Of a DNA stretch of 64,000 nt, positions 44,289 through 53,397 are shown piece after piece. The stretch spans positions 182,333 to 246,332 of the forward strand of contig DATKTO010000038.1 of NCBI GenBank assembly GCA_035531075.1, given 5' to 3'. A program made the translations under genes and the position numbers. The DNA is from 39-52-133 sp035531075 (GTDB taxonomy: Bacteria > Pseudomonadota > Gammaproteobacteria > Burkholderiales > Gallionellaceae). Under the pieces are notes generated by a model that searched no databases, was not told the origin of the DNA, and was given only the letters and a program-made list of their open reading frames with translations. How positions within the stretch are numbered: the stretch's first letter is position 1; every line of letters starts with the position of its first letter.

Positions 44289-46094
44289 ATGGCAATTCCT
44301 ATAATTTTTAAACAAAGGCGGGTTGTTGGAGAAATCCGTAATCTGGATATTCAAAAAAACAACAAAACAGATTTAATTGTTTGGTGGTATTGTGGTATTT
44401 ATAAAAATTCGCTGGCTGAATCGCAACCTAAAGTACTCATCGCCTTCCGTAAAATGCTCCCTGATGGTCTGTCGGATGAAATCATCATGCATCGCGTGTC
44501 ATTGACATCTCTTGGTCAGATGAGGGTTGGTACAATTTGGAAGAATGGCATGTGTCATGCGGAGGCAGTTTTCGACAATGAGATATTTAATGTCGATTTT
44601 ACGCAAGGACGCTGGAAATTTAGATCATTCTACGATGCTGTGTTACATAATGAACCACTTCCATTTCCTCAATCCATTCATCCTCTCAAGTATGACGCAG
44701 ACAATAACTGGCTAATTGAATTTCCCCTCTCAAACGGAGGGAGACTTATCGTTCCCTGTATAGAATTTTTCTCGAGGTGTTATGGAAGATCGCAGGAAAT
44801 TAAACGGGTGTTGGCAACCTTTCCATGGCACGAAGAAGGAAAAATTGAGAAAAGCAGGCTGTATGCTCCGTTAAATGACTTTGAGGAAGTCGGGAAAATG
44901 AAAGTGAAATTGCGTAAGCGAATGGTCAATGGTGATGTTGTTTTTCTAGCGCATGCAAAATACGATCCATTCGCAGAAAGCGCGGCCAAGAGTATTTATG
45001 CGCAGATCGAAGCACAGTATGTTCCTGAGAGTAATAAACCAGCAATACTCAAGGCTGGCCCATGGTTTCAAGGTGAAGCTTTAATCAAAGCGAATGGTGT
45101 TTGGTTTGAAGACGGCAAATCTTTTTTAGCGCTGCAAGTTGTCGGTTGTAGTGATCCAGGTGGGGTATCTATATTCCGAGATCGCGAAAACACCAGTAAT
45201 ACAGGCCCGGTTAAAGAAGGTGCAGAACTTGGAACAACATGGGATGGTTCGCCAGCTCGAGTACTAAAAAAACTTCCTGAAATTGTAGATCTGACTGGAG
45301 ATGAAGAACCAGATCATGGTGCTGCCACAGTCGAAGTTAATGATCCTGCGTTCGAAATATTGGGTGCGCGGAGGGTAATCATTGATGTTAGACGGGAGCA
45401 TGCTAATTCTACGAAAGGTAAAGTTGGAGATGGAGGCAACCCCAGCGCCTTCTCAGGTGGAGATCCTTACGGTGGTAATAAGGATATTGGCCATGCGTCA
45501 ATTCATGCTCGCCCTGTTATGGAATCCCATGGTGCGCTACGAGATATTTGGGATGCATTACTTTACATGCACAGAGAGAAACCTCAATTGATTAGTTCAG
45601 TTAACTGGTATACATATGAAGATGGTTTTCAGGCTGGCATTGAACCAAATCTCATCCCATTGCAGCCGTTCAGTGTTGAGGAAGCGGCTGGAATAGATAC
45701 ATTAACCAGAAATTGGCTTTATTACGATACAAAGGACAATAAACGTCGAGGAGCTCTTGTTGCACGGGTAATAATCAATGGTAAGTCAATTTATCTTTTT
45801 GAGATTCAACGCAGACCATATAATAAATTACAGGCAGATGGCACCAAAGAGAGTTCGGAACAGTCGTTCAGAGGACTAGTATTTATTCTTGATGATCAGC
45901 GTGATTTTGAAGCATGGATTAGTCAACTATTAAACAGGGTTCGTTACGTCAGAGGTATAGTTATGCGGCTTGTCGGGGAATGTCCTGGTAAGGCTGCAAC
46001 ATTCAAGCATAAACCAGCTAAAAATGAACAGGTTCCGTGTGAAGCAGCAGTTAGAAATGCGCTTAACAAGGTTGGTATAATTGTAACCGAATAA
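44289..46094 (+). CDS. Large island-end protein, possible TnsE-like transposition factor
   Basis: A 601-residue protein that is the first gene inside the island, 80 bases from its end. The N-terminal half is beta-rich (LIVWWYCGIY, LIVPCIEFFSRCYGRSQEI). A Gly-rich low-complexity linker near residues 375-400 (GNPSAFSGGDPYGG) is followed by a compact C-terminal domain with ALVARVIINGKSIYLFEIQRR and GLVFILDDQRDFEAWISQLL. The layout of the C-terminal part resembles the Tn7 TnsE C-terminal domain as I remember it, and its position at an element end agrees, but sequence identity looks low. TGGAGA precedes the ATG. If not TnsE-like, it is an unknown protein. Confidence refers to a real gene; the name is tentative. 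Confidence 0.75.
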   Translation: MAIPIIFKQRRVVGEIRNLDIQKNNKTDLIVWWYCGIYKNSLAESQPKVLIAFRKMLPDGLSDEIIMHRVSLTSLGQMRVGTIWKNGMCHAEAVFDNEIFNVDFTQGRWKFRSFYDAVLHNEPLPFPQSIHPLKYDADNNWLIEFPLSNGGRLIVPCIEFFSRCYGRSQEIKRVLATFPWHEEGKIEKSRLYAPLNDFEEVGKMKVKLRKRMVNGDVVFLAHAKYDPFAESAAKSIYAQIEAQYVPESNKPAILKAGPWFQGEALIKANGVWFEDGKSFLALQVVGCSDPGGVSIFRDRENTSNTGPVKEGAELGTTWDGSPARVLKKLPEIVDLTGDEEPDHGAATVEVNDPAFEILGARRVIIDVRREHANSTKGKVGDGGNPSAFSGGDPYGGNKDIGHASIHARPVMESHGALRDIWDALLYMHREKPQLISSVNWYTYEDGFQAGIEPNLIPLQPFSVEEAAGIDTLTRNWLYYDTKDNKRRGALVARVIINGKSIYLFEIQRRPYNKLQADGTKESSEQSFRGLVFILDDQRDFEAWISQLLNRVRYVRGIVMRLVGECPGKAATFKHKPAKNEQVPCEAAVRNALNKVGIIVTE

Positions 46095-46232
46095 AGGGCG
46101 GTTAATAGATAAATTATGCCATGGCAAAAGACTATCTAATAGTCGATGAATTAAAAAACGAGAGATGAGCGTCAATATATAGCCATTTAATTGCAATAAT
46201 TAATCGGCGGTTTTAATAACTGTGAGGGCAGT

Positions 46233-46409
46233 ATGAAATATATACAAGCGTTAGTAGTCTTTACACTTCTGGTCACGAATAAACGATATAGAAAAAAATG
46301 GAATGATACTTGTAGTGAAATATCATCCATTAACGACGCCATTGAAGCGTCATTACGAAAGCTTGATGTCAAACACAATGATGGAAAACCTAAGTTACGG
46401 GTATTGTAA
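46233..46409 (+). CDS. Small hypothetical protein (58 aa)
   Basis: The frame starts at ATG 46233 with GAGGG a few bases upstream. It has a short hydrophobic N-terminus (YIQALVVFTLLVT) followed by a basic, then helical tail (ISSINDAIEASLRKLDVKHNDG). It lies between the island-end gene and the next small gene on the same strand. No family recognised. Confidence 0.4.
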   Translation: MKYIQALVVFTLLVTNKRYRKKWNDTCSEISSINDAIEASLRKLDVKHNDGKPKLRVL

Positions 46410-46437
46410 ATTGTGAATCTCCATAGATGGTGATCGG

Positions 46438-46728
46438 ATGACAGAAAAATCAAAAGATGTATTAAGTATGTGCATCCCTCCTGAGCGGCTTGAAGTGTTG
46501 CAAGATATTGCAGAGCGACGTGCGCGCTGGGTTCTTGGCCCTGAGACCAGCAGGGGAGAGGATGCCACTATTCTTTGGGATCCTGCCTATTTCACTGACG
46601 AAATGATCAAGGAATTTGAAAGAGTATTTAATTTGGATCCTAATATTTGGTGTATGACCATACGCTCTAAACAAGGTCAATCTAGCATTCAGCATGGAAG
46701 AAAATACCCCCTCAAGTATCAGTTATAA
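46438..46728 (+). CDS. Hypothetical protein (96 aa)
   Basis: Soluble, acidic-basic mixed protein with a Trp-rich centre (RRARWVLGPETSRGEDATILWDPAYFT) and no recognised domain. The ribosome site is weak. It stands on the plus strand between the small frame upstream and the three-gene hydrolase operon. No function can be given. Confidence 0.55.
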   Translation: MTEKSKDVLSMCIPPERLEVLQDIAERRARWVLGPETSRGEDATILWDPAYFTDEMIKEFERVFNLDPNIWCMTIRSKQGQSSIQHGRKYPLKYQL

Positions 46729-46796
46729 TCTCATAGTTAGCTAATTGCGTGTCAATACCTCAAACAATTTAGGGGTAAAAAAACTAAGGGGGACTT

Positions 46797-47822
46797 GTGG
46801 CAGAAGACTTAAGCAAAACGAAACTGATTGTCAGCCTATTACATCAGACCAGCAGCTTGCCCGTGGTAAGCGAATTCCTAAAAGAAAAAGGATTAACTCA
46901 TTCAGCAGGAAGCTGGGATGTCTTACTCAATAAACGCATTATTCCTGCGATTAGCAATCATCAAATTTCCAACGATGACTTAATAACGCTTCTTAGTTCT
47001 GCAGAGGAGTGTGGCCATCAGCACATATTTCTATATAAATGCCCTAAAGATACCGCCATAGAAATAATGGCAAGAGACCGAATCACTGGTGCTTTAAAAA
47101 AGATGGCGCTGCAAGACTTATTAACAACCCCTAAAGTACTCGAGCAACCATCTGATCCGCAAATTGTTGATGTGAGATGGGAGACCGCAAAAACTGATTT
47201 AAGTCTTACTATCAAAGAGGTTAGCTCTCGTAAATACAGAAGGCATCTTGACACAGAGCAACATGACGGCAAAATTTACGAAGTTTATGGAATTGTAGAG
47301 GAGCGTGCTGTAAACGTTGCAAAAATCCATAGGAATGGGCTACTTGAAATTCGAATAGCGTCTATTTCCAACAGCAACAAATACGACTCAGAAGTTCACC
47401 GTTTTCGGGGGCACATAAAATCGCTCATCCCAATTGATTCCTTTAGCGAATTGTCGCTTTCAGTTGCAAAGGATAGGCTTTGGACTGAACGAGCCACCCT
47501 GCAAAAACTAATTCGATATAGCGACTCAACCATAAGGGATGAGGCCGGCAATGCTTTACGTGCAGTGACAGGCTCAATTCAGTCCGATCTCAGTGCAAAT
47601 CCGGCGGTAGGCAACAGCCTTGACTATTTATTGGAGCAAGATGAGAATTCATATTGTGAAGGGGCGAACATTTGGTTTAACAAATCGAGTGAACTTTCAG
47701 CGGATATACATGTTTTACTGACTGGCGATTTAAATGAATTTGCTCTCCCTGCCAACTGTACTGAAGGGGATTACAACTATGTACTCCATCAACTTAGACA
47801 ATTTAATCACCGAGTTTCCTGA
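46797..47822 (+). CDS. Unknown 341-residue protein, first gene of a three-gene operon
   Basis: GTG start preceded by AAGGGGGA. The N-terminal ~100 residues are helical (LIVSLLHQTSSLPVVSEFLKEKG) and end in a strand HIFLYKCPKDTAIEIM. The middle (IYEVYGIVEERAVNVAKIHRNGLLEIRIASI) is beta-rich, and the C-terminus ends in another mixed domain. There is no P-loop, nuclease motif, signal peptide or membrane helix that I can see. The next gene starts 44 bases before its stop, so the two are translationally linked. By position it could be a sensor or effector partner of the downstream hydrolase. Function unknown. Confidence 0.75.
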   Translation: MAEDLSKTKLIVSLLHQTSSLPVVSEFLKEKGLTHSAGSWDVLLNKRIIPAISNHQISNDDLITLLSSAEECGHQHIFLYKCPKDTAIEIMARDRITGALKKMALQDLLTTPKVLEQPSDPQIVDVRWETAKTDLSLTIKEVSSRKYRRHLDTEQHDGKIYEVYGIVEERAVNVAKIHRNGLLEIRIASISNSNKYDSEVHRFRGHIKSLIPIDSFSELSLSVAKDRLWTERATLQKLIRYSDSTIRDEAGNALRAVTGSIQSDLSANPAVGNSLDYLLEQDENSYCEGANIWFNKSSELSADIHVLLTGDLNEFALPANCTEGDYNYVLHQLRQFNHRVS

Positions 47823-48165
47823 AGAGAAGATAGCCGTTCAGAAATTGGCGGCTTTTCTTGACTCTGCATCTGCCACAACAAAGGCGACTGGAACGGTGCG
47901 CGAATTAACTGTGCCACGCATCTACGATCTTATTCACCCATCCTCACAGCGGGTTCTGGCTAAAATGCTTTCACGCTTAGTTCAGCAGGGCATTTTTAAG
48001 AAAATTATTCGTGTTGAATCGGATGCATTAGGAGGAATAGGTGATTTCAGATCGATCGAAGAAGTACCAACTACCATTTTCGATGGGCGAAAAGGATACG
48101 AGGTTAAAGTAAACTTAGAGAACATTCGTCTGATATATAGGCTAGAGCGAAATTTCGATAAGTAA
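47779..48165 (+). CDS. Unknown 128-residue protein with winged-helix-like core
   Basis: Start ATG 47779 is chosen because AGGGGA lies eight bases upstream; a longer in-frame version lacks such a site. The centre (RIYDLIHPSSQRVLAKMLSRLVQQGIFKKIIRVES) looks like a winged helix: helix, helix-turn-helix, then a wing. It could bind DNA or mediate protein contacts. It overlaps its neighbours on both sides (44 bases upstream; TAATG at the hydrolase start). Family not recognised. Confidence 0.7.
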   Translation: MYSINLDNLITEFPEEKIAVQKLAAFLDSASATTKATGTVRELTVPRIYDLIHPSSQRVLAKMLSRLVQQGIFKKIIRVESDALGGIGDFRSIEEVPTTIFDGRKGYEVKVNLENIRLIYRLERNFDK

Positions 48166-49079
48166 TGGCGAATATTTCTCTGGAGCAAGTACGCCGCAAA
48201 ATTGACGAAGCTCCTTCTGAGCAACGCTTGTCGATCATTCAAAATTTTATCTGTCAAATAGATTCGCCAGAGCAACGCTCACTTGCTGAATCTATGTTCT
48301 TTCTTGGTCAGGAACTCTCAACTTTACAGCAGAGAGAAAATATCGTTGTATTGATACACGGGATCATGACGCACGCAGTATGGCAAGAGCGCCTCATGGC
48401 AAAATTAAAAAGCGAAGCGGACATTGTGGCATTCCCAATTGGCTACGACTTTCTTGATATTTTAAGGTTTTGGTGTCCCTTCTTCACAAGAAAGGGGCCA
48501 ATCGACAAAGTGCTTCACCAATTACGAGTCCTTCGATCTGAGCATCCCAATGCTGACATTTCTGCAGTTGCCCACAGCTTTGGAACTTACATAATGTCTC
48601 AGATTTTGCTTGATAATACAGACATCAAAATTCACCGTATTCAATTGTGCGGCTCAATAATTTCCAGAAATTTTCAATGGGATCAATTAAAAGGCAGGAT
48701 AAAAGGAATAGTTGTAAATGATGCGGGGAGTCGTGATTACTGGCCCGTATTTGCCTCGCTTTTTTCGTGGGGATATGGTGCAAGTGGAACCTTTGGATTT
48801 AAAAATGTACTTGTAAAAGATAGGTTCTACGACTGTGGACATAGTGATTTTTTCGAAGATGAGCACATGCGCAAGTATTGGATTCCACTCTTGATTGATG
48901 GTCAGGTTGTCCCTTCAGACTGGAGCCAGTCGCGCCCCTCTCCTAACGTTGTCATTTCATTTTTAAATTGGCTTCCATTAAAAATTTTGATCGCTATTGG
49001 AATATTTGTGTGGGCTCTATCTAAATTTAATATCGCGGACAAATTCATACAAATATTTAAAATATTTGCTGGTAATTAA
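48165..49079 (+). CDS. Alpha/beta hydrolase with C-terminal membrane helix
   Basis: A 304-residue protein with an alpha/beta-hydrolase core: the oxyanion-region VLIHGIMTHAVW (about residues 61-72), the nucleophile elbow VAHSFGTY (Ser near residue 133), and a late His in DCGHSDFFEDEHM. The C-terminus has one clear membrane helix (ILIAIGIFVWAL, about residues 276-293). The N-terminal ~55 residues are helical. It is translationally coupled to the wHTH-like gene. A membrane-tethered lipase or esterase as the last gene of an island operon suggests a membrane-damaging effector, but that is inference. Confidence 0.8.
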   Translation: MANISLEQVRRKIDEAPSEQRLSIIQNFICQIDSPEQRSLAESMFFLGQELSTLQQRENIVVLIHGIMTHAVWQERLMAKLKSEADIVAFPIGYDFLDILRFWCPFFTRKGPIDKVLHQLRVLRSEHPNADISAVAHSFGTYIMSQILLDNTDIKIHRIQLCGSIISRNFQWDQLKGRIKGIVVNDAGSRDYWPVFASLFSWGYGASGTFGFKNVLVKDRFYDCGHSDFFEDEHMRKYWIPLLIDGQVVPSDWSQSRPSPNVVISFLNWLPLKILIAIGIFVWALSKFNIADKFIQIFKIFAGN

Positions 49080-49379
49080 GTGTCCATTTAACAAGTCTAG
49101 GGCGAGCTTCGCCCGCCATCACCCGCGCGGCGCGCGCCTCTGTCGTGCCAATCTCGCCCTTAATTTATGTAAATTTACACGTTATTTGAACCAGCTTTAC
49201 ACGACTTTAAGCTGTTTCGAAAGTCTTTTTGATGAAGTTCCAACCAATTGGAGTTGCATTGAGGTTGCACCCGAGAGACTGATTCCAACCACGGCACTCA
49301 GCCGGATTGGTCTTCGAAATCTCCGCTATCCAATCTCAGATTGCAAATAGCCGAAGTAATCAACGTCGGAAGTTATGTT
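49080..49379. other. Intergenic region, no gene seen
   Basis: It holds a short perfect hairpin GGGCGA-GCT-TCGCCC (about 49101-49115) and a local GC-rich patch in otherwise AT-rich DNA. No T-tract follows, so it is not a standard terminator. It separates the hydrolase operon from the convergent vsr gene. Confidence 0.45.
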
Positions 49380-49823
49380 TCAACCCTGCAACTCTATGAA
49401 TGGTGCATTGCTGCATAGCCAACCTGTGAGTCTGTGTGCAACGTCTACAATGTTGTTATCAGCACCACGCATGGCGCATTCCCAGACAACGCCAACGCGC
49501 CACCCACTGGCAAGCAGGGTTTCTGTCGCCTTGTGATCTTTAGTACGGTTCCGTTCAATTTTATCCCGCCAGAATTCAGGACGTGTGCTCGGCCATTTGA
49601 ACAGGCTACACTGATGTCCATGCCAGAAGCATCCATGTACAAAAATTACTGCGTGATATTTTGGAAGCACAATGTCCGGTGTGCCAGGTAGATTCTTTAC
49701 ACATAATCGAAACCTGAACCCACAGGCATGCAAGGCTTTTCGCAAACAAAGCTCAGGCTTGGTATTTTTGTTTCGTATAGCCCGCATATTTTTTGAGCGG
49801 ACAGAAGGACTGTGGACATCCAT
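49380..49823 (-). CDS. vsr: Very short patch repair (Vsr) mismatch endonuclease
   Basis: Nicks DNA at T:G mismatches formed when 5-methylcytosine deaminates in a methylated recognition site. The 147-residue product has SKNMRAIRNKNTKPELCLRKAL, GTPDIVLPKYHAVIFVHGCFWHGH with the catalytic Asp and zinc-site His/Cys, and W-rich ends. It lies six bases after the cytosine methyltransferase on the same strand, the usual pairing, so it repairs damage caused by that enzyme. Confidence 0.95.
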   Translation of the reverse strand: MDVHSPSVRSKNMRAIRNKNTKPELCLRKALHACGFRFRLCVKNLPGTPDIVLPKYHAVIFVHGCFWHGHQCSLFKWPSTRPEFWRDKIERNRTKDHKATETLLASGWRVGVVWECAMRGADNNIVDVAHRLTGWLCSNAPFIELQG

Positions 49824-49829
49824 TAATAA

Positions 49830-51188
49830 TTATGCCGCTTTTGGAATGCTTGCCGCCGCACGTTTTTTTGCCTCTACGATTTTTGGTTTCATGAGCTTCG
49901 CAACAGCTGCGAATACAGGAACGACCACAGAATTACCAAATTGTTTGTATGCCTGTGTATCAGATACCGGAATGCGGAAATCTGAACGACCGGGACTGTT
50001 GTAACCCATCAGGCGGGCACATTCAAGTGGTGTCAGACGGCGTGGCCGGTTTTTCATATTGGCTTTGCTGAAAGGTGGTTTGCCAGGGTTGAAACCGCGA
50101 TCAATAAGTATTTCAGAACCATCTTTGTAATAACGCGCAGACAATGTGCGTGTCGTGTCAGTGCCTTTTACCAGACCATAACCGAAGCCGTTACCCTTCG
50201 CCTTATGCTTGATAGCGTAATTGAAAAGGTATTCCCAGAGTTTAGGAGTAAGGATGTATTTTTCATCGACCTTATCTTCAAGAATGTCGTTTAGCACCGG
50301 CTTATGTTTTGGAAATAGCTTTGAAATATCACGCAGGGAAAATCCGTTATGTACCCCGAGATCTTTGCGAAACCCAACGAGTACGATACGTTCTCTGTGC
50401 TGAGGCACAAAATGTTTGCCATCAATGATTTTAGGATCTTGCGCGCCAGTGTGGTCAATGTCCGATATCCAGTATCCGAGTTCGTCAAGGGCTTCAGTAA
50501 TCACTTTAAATGTGCGCCCTTTATCGTGGCTCTTCAGGTTTTTTACATTTTCCAGTACGAATGCTGCAGGCCGTTTAACGGCAATAATGCGCGCAACATC
50601 AAAGAATAAAGTGCCTTGTGTCTTGCATTCAAATCCATGTTTCATTCCCAGCGAATTTTTCTTTGATACGCCGGCAATTGAAAATGGCTGACAGGGAAAA
50701 CCCGCGAGCAGGACATCATGCTGAGGAACAGCCTGATCAATGTGCCGTCTGGAGTGCGTATCTGAAATGTTTTCCTGATCACTAAGCGTGATTTTCCGGA
50801 TATCGTCATTAAAGCTGTGGTTGTCAGGATCAGAGTAAAAATTTGCCTTGTAAGTCCGTACTGCAAATTTATTCCATTCGCTTGTGAAGACGCACCGTCC
50901 GCCTGCTTCTTCAAAACCACGTCGAATTCCTCCGATTCCTGCGAACAAATCTATAAAATCGAAATCATATTTTCGATTTTTGGCAGGAGCCTGGGGAAGT
51001 AGTTTTTGCAGTTCGCAAAATTCAGTATGGGAGAGGCGTGGCGAAGCTTTTCCGTTAAGCCAACGATTAATTGTTTCTCGACACCAGTCTTTCGGCGACA
51101 CCTTATTGAGAAATTCAGCGACATATTTCTGATCGTAGATTTCGAGAACCTGTTTAAGCAAAGAAAGCTCGTTATTCTGGGCTGGCAT
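49830..51188 (-). CDS. dcm: DNA (cytosine-5) methyltransferase, Dcm-like
   Basis: C5-cytosine methyltransferase with all catalytic motifs: motif I DLFAGIGGIRRGFE (about residue 80), motif IV GFPCQPFSIAG with the nucleophile Cys, motif VI ENVKNL, motif VIII QHRERIVLVGF, and motif X QFGNSVVVP near the C-terminus. About 70 residues precede motif I and look like a helix-turn-helix extension, as in E. coli Dcm. It pairs with vsr downstream and is divergent from the SNF2 gene. It probably protects host DNA from the adjacent restriction-like genes; the free EcoRII-N domain nearby suggests an EcoRII-like site. Confidence 0.95.
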   Translation of the reverse strand: MPAQNNELSLLKQVLEIYDQKYVAEFLNKVSPKDWCRETINRWLNGKASPRLSHTEFCELQKLLPQAPAKNRKYDFDFIDLFAGIGGIRRGFEEAGGRCVFTSEWNKFAVRTYKANFYSDPDNHSFNDDIRKITLSDQENISDTHSRRHIDQAVPQHDVLLAGFPCQPFSIAGVSKKNSLGMKHGFECKTQGTLFFDVARIIAVKRPAAFVLENVKNLKSHDKGRTFKVITEALDELGYWISDIDHTGAQDPKIIDGKHFVPQHRERIVLVGFRKDLGVHNGFSLRDISKLFPKHKPVLNDILEDKVDEKYILTPKLWEYLFNYAIKHKAKGNGFGYGLVKGTDTTRTLSARYYKDGSEILIDRGFNPGKPPFSKANMKNRPRRLTPLECARLMGYNSPGRSDFRIPVSDTQAYKQFGNSVVVPVFAAVAKLMKPKIVEAKKRAAASIPKAA

Positions 51189-51477
51189 AGTATGTATTTC
51201 ACTGGGTCAGAATAGTGACAATGTATCACTCATTTAGCCTAGATAGCAAGCTGAATTCTGACGGCCATTCAAAAACGGGGGATCACCGTAAGAATGTCAT
51301 TTTTGTTGAATAGAATGGCAGAAATTATGTGCAAATTGTACGCACGAAAATTTAAAATGCCGTAACATCTTCAATTTATATAACTGCAAGCCTTGCAGCA
51401 GGTTTGCTGGTATAAAGTGTTGTATATATCCGGGAGGCAGTGTTGCCAGATCAACAAATATATCGTCGGGGGATTGG

Positions 51478-53397
51478 TTGATATCTGCGAATAGCCAGCG
51501 TGCACGCTGGATGTTAAATGCTTCAGCGGGCGCAGTTGTCCTCGATACCGGCTCAGGTATTGTCGAGCCAGATCCACTCGCAATTTGGGAAGCTGAGTTT
51601 GAAGGTAGAGTCGAGTATTCCGGTTTTGCTTGCGTGCACCCCTCCGACGATCTTCCCGGGATTAATTTTTCACGGTTCCCTATGGAATTGTCTGTAGTTG
51701 CACGTGGTTCTTCCAGTGAAGGGCTGTCTTTATCTTTCGCAGGAGAGTTGGCCCGGCAGATTTTAGATATTCCCTCTCCTATTCCAGCACAGATCGTATT
51801 CGACGGATGCTGGTTCCTCATCGATAAGGAAGTCGTCGCGGAAACGGTGGAAATACTTGCCGGCAAAGGTATCTCTGTCATAGGACGGATCAATATCGGA
51901 CAGCTGATCTGGCTGCGCGGCAAAGACAGGCTTCCTGTTCCGTTCACAGACCTGACTGTTGACACGGATGCCCCTGGTTCGAATTTATCCAGCCCCGGAG
52001 ATCTTGGATTGCGGCCGGACACTGTTCTTTTTGAATATCAGGAAATCGGAGTGTCTTTTCTTGCGGCTGTCGCACGCGAGTCAATTGGTTGTATTTTGGC
52101 GGACGAGATGGGCCTCGGCAAGACCTTGCAGGTAATCGCACTGCTGTCTGTCGAGAAGGATGCGAAGCGAGGCCCCAATCTGATCGTATGTCCGGCGACG
52201 CTGCTTGAGAACTGGCGCAGGGAAATTGAGGCGTTCGCTCCTCATCTTTTGACTTTAGTCCACACTGGGCCCTCGCGGACAGGTAACCCTGCAGTCTTTG
52301 GCGGTTACGATGTGGTCATCGTATCGTACGAAACGGCAGTCCGTGATGAGCCGTTACTTTCATCGGTCCAGTGGAACGTTCTTGCCCTTGACGAGGCGCA
52401 GAATATCAAGAATCCAGATGCTCAGCGCACTGTCGCTGTAAAAGGCTTGCCACGGCGTGTGTCGCTGGCCGTTACCGGAACTCCAGTGGAAAACAAGCTG
52501 ACAGATCTCTGGTCGATAGCTGATTTCGCTCTGCCTGGTCTTCTTGGATCTCGCAATGAATTTGAAGCGGCCTACGACGACAGTCACGAAGATGCTTCAC
52601 AACTTGCTCCGGTAGTGGCACCTATTCTCCTGCGCAGACGCGTCGCGGATGTTGCCACGGATCTGCCCCCTCGCATCGATATTCCGCAGGTACTGCCTAT
52701 GACCAGACAGATGGCCACTCTTTACGAGGACATCCGTAAGGAGATAGCAGATACCTATGGCATGAGCGCGACACTCGTTGCGTTAGGGAAAATGCGGCAG
52801 TTCTGTGCCCACCCGCGGTTGCTTGGTATTTCGTGGGAGGACCCGGCTAAAGGGATGCCGAAATACCAGCGTCTTATTGAAATTCTTGAAGAGATTTTTG
52901 CACGCGGGCAGAAGGCTCTGATATTTTCGAGTTTTACTGGGATGACAGATATTTTTATGGAAGACATACCTAAACGTTTTCCATCAGCGTGGTCTGGATT
53001 TATTGATGGCCGTGTTCCGGTTGAGAAGCGGCAGACACTTGTTGACAGCTTTTCCGGACATAAGGGATTTGGATTCCTGGCACTCAATCCAAAGGCTGCA
53101 GGGGTCGGACTCAATATTACTGCAGCTAACCACGTCATCCACTACAATCCAGAGTGGAACCCGGCTGTGGAAGATCAGGCTTCGGCCCGGGCGCACCGCA
53201 GAAAACAAAAACTTCCGGTTACAGTTCACCATCTGTTTTTCGCTGATACCGTTGAGGAGGTTGTTGCTGGTCGCCTCGATCTCAAGCGCATGATAGCCAG
53301 CGGGGCTGTAGTGGGACACAAAGGGGACACTGATGCTTCAGACATTGCTCGCGCACTGATGATTTCTCCATTTTCAAACCAGGAATTACTTGAATGA
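51478..53397 (+). CDS. SNF2-family helicase-like ATPase
   Basis: SF2 DNA translocase of the SWI2/SNF2 class. The 639-residue frame carries Walker A in DEMGLGKT (about residues 209-216), DEAQ box LALDEAQNIKNP, TGTPVENKLTDLW, and the C-terminal helicase half with NPKAAGVGLNITAANHVIHYNP and the arginine-finger region ASARAHRRKQ. No nuclease domain is fused. The start is unclear: TTG 51478 has no good ribosome site, the frame is open upstream to 51310, and GGGAGG lies before a GTG in another frame at 51440. It overlaps the EcoRII-N gene by ATGA. Confidence 0.88.
   Translation: MISANSQRARWMLNASAGAVVLDTGSGIVEPDPLAIWEAEFEGRVEYSGFACVHPSDDLPGINFSRFPMELSVVARGSSSEGLSLSFAGELARQILDIPSPIPAQIVFDGCWFLIDKEVVAETVEILAGKGISVIGRINIGQLIWLRGKDRLPVPFTDLTVDTDAPGSNLSSPGDLGLRPDTVLFEYQEIGVSFLAAVARESIGCILADEMGLGKTLQVIALLSVEKDAKRGPNLIVCPATLLENWRREIEAFAPHLLTLVHTGPSRTGNPAVFGGYDVVIVSYETAVRDEPLLSSVQWNVLALDEAQNIKNPDAQRTVAVKGLPRRVSLAVTGTPVENKLTDLWSIADFALPGLLGSRNEFEAAYDDSHEDASQLAPVVAPILLRRRVADVATDLPPRIDIPQVLPMTRQMATLYEDIRKEIADTYGMSATLVALGKMRQFCAHPRLLGISWEDPAKGMPKYQRLIEILEEIFARGQKALIFSSFTGMTDIFMEDIPKRFPSAWSGFIDGRVPVEKRQTLVDSFSGHKGFGFLALNPKAAGVGLNITAANHVIHYNPEWNPAVEDQASARAHRRKQKLPVTVHHLFFADTVEEVVAGRLDLKRMIASGAVVGHKGDTDASDIARALMISPFSNQELLE

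Noticed and set aside
48145..48165. AATTTCGATAAGT at 48150 region matches 13 bases of the inverted comM-island end, as if it were the right end of a small element
   Set aside because: It lies inside coding sequence, lacks the TGT terminus and the second repeat, and the genes on both sides belong to one operon.
49100..49150. GC-rich hairpin as an integron attC site
   Set aside because: No attC core sites (GTTRRRY/RYYYAAC pair) or integrase are present.
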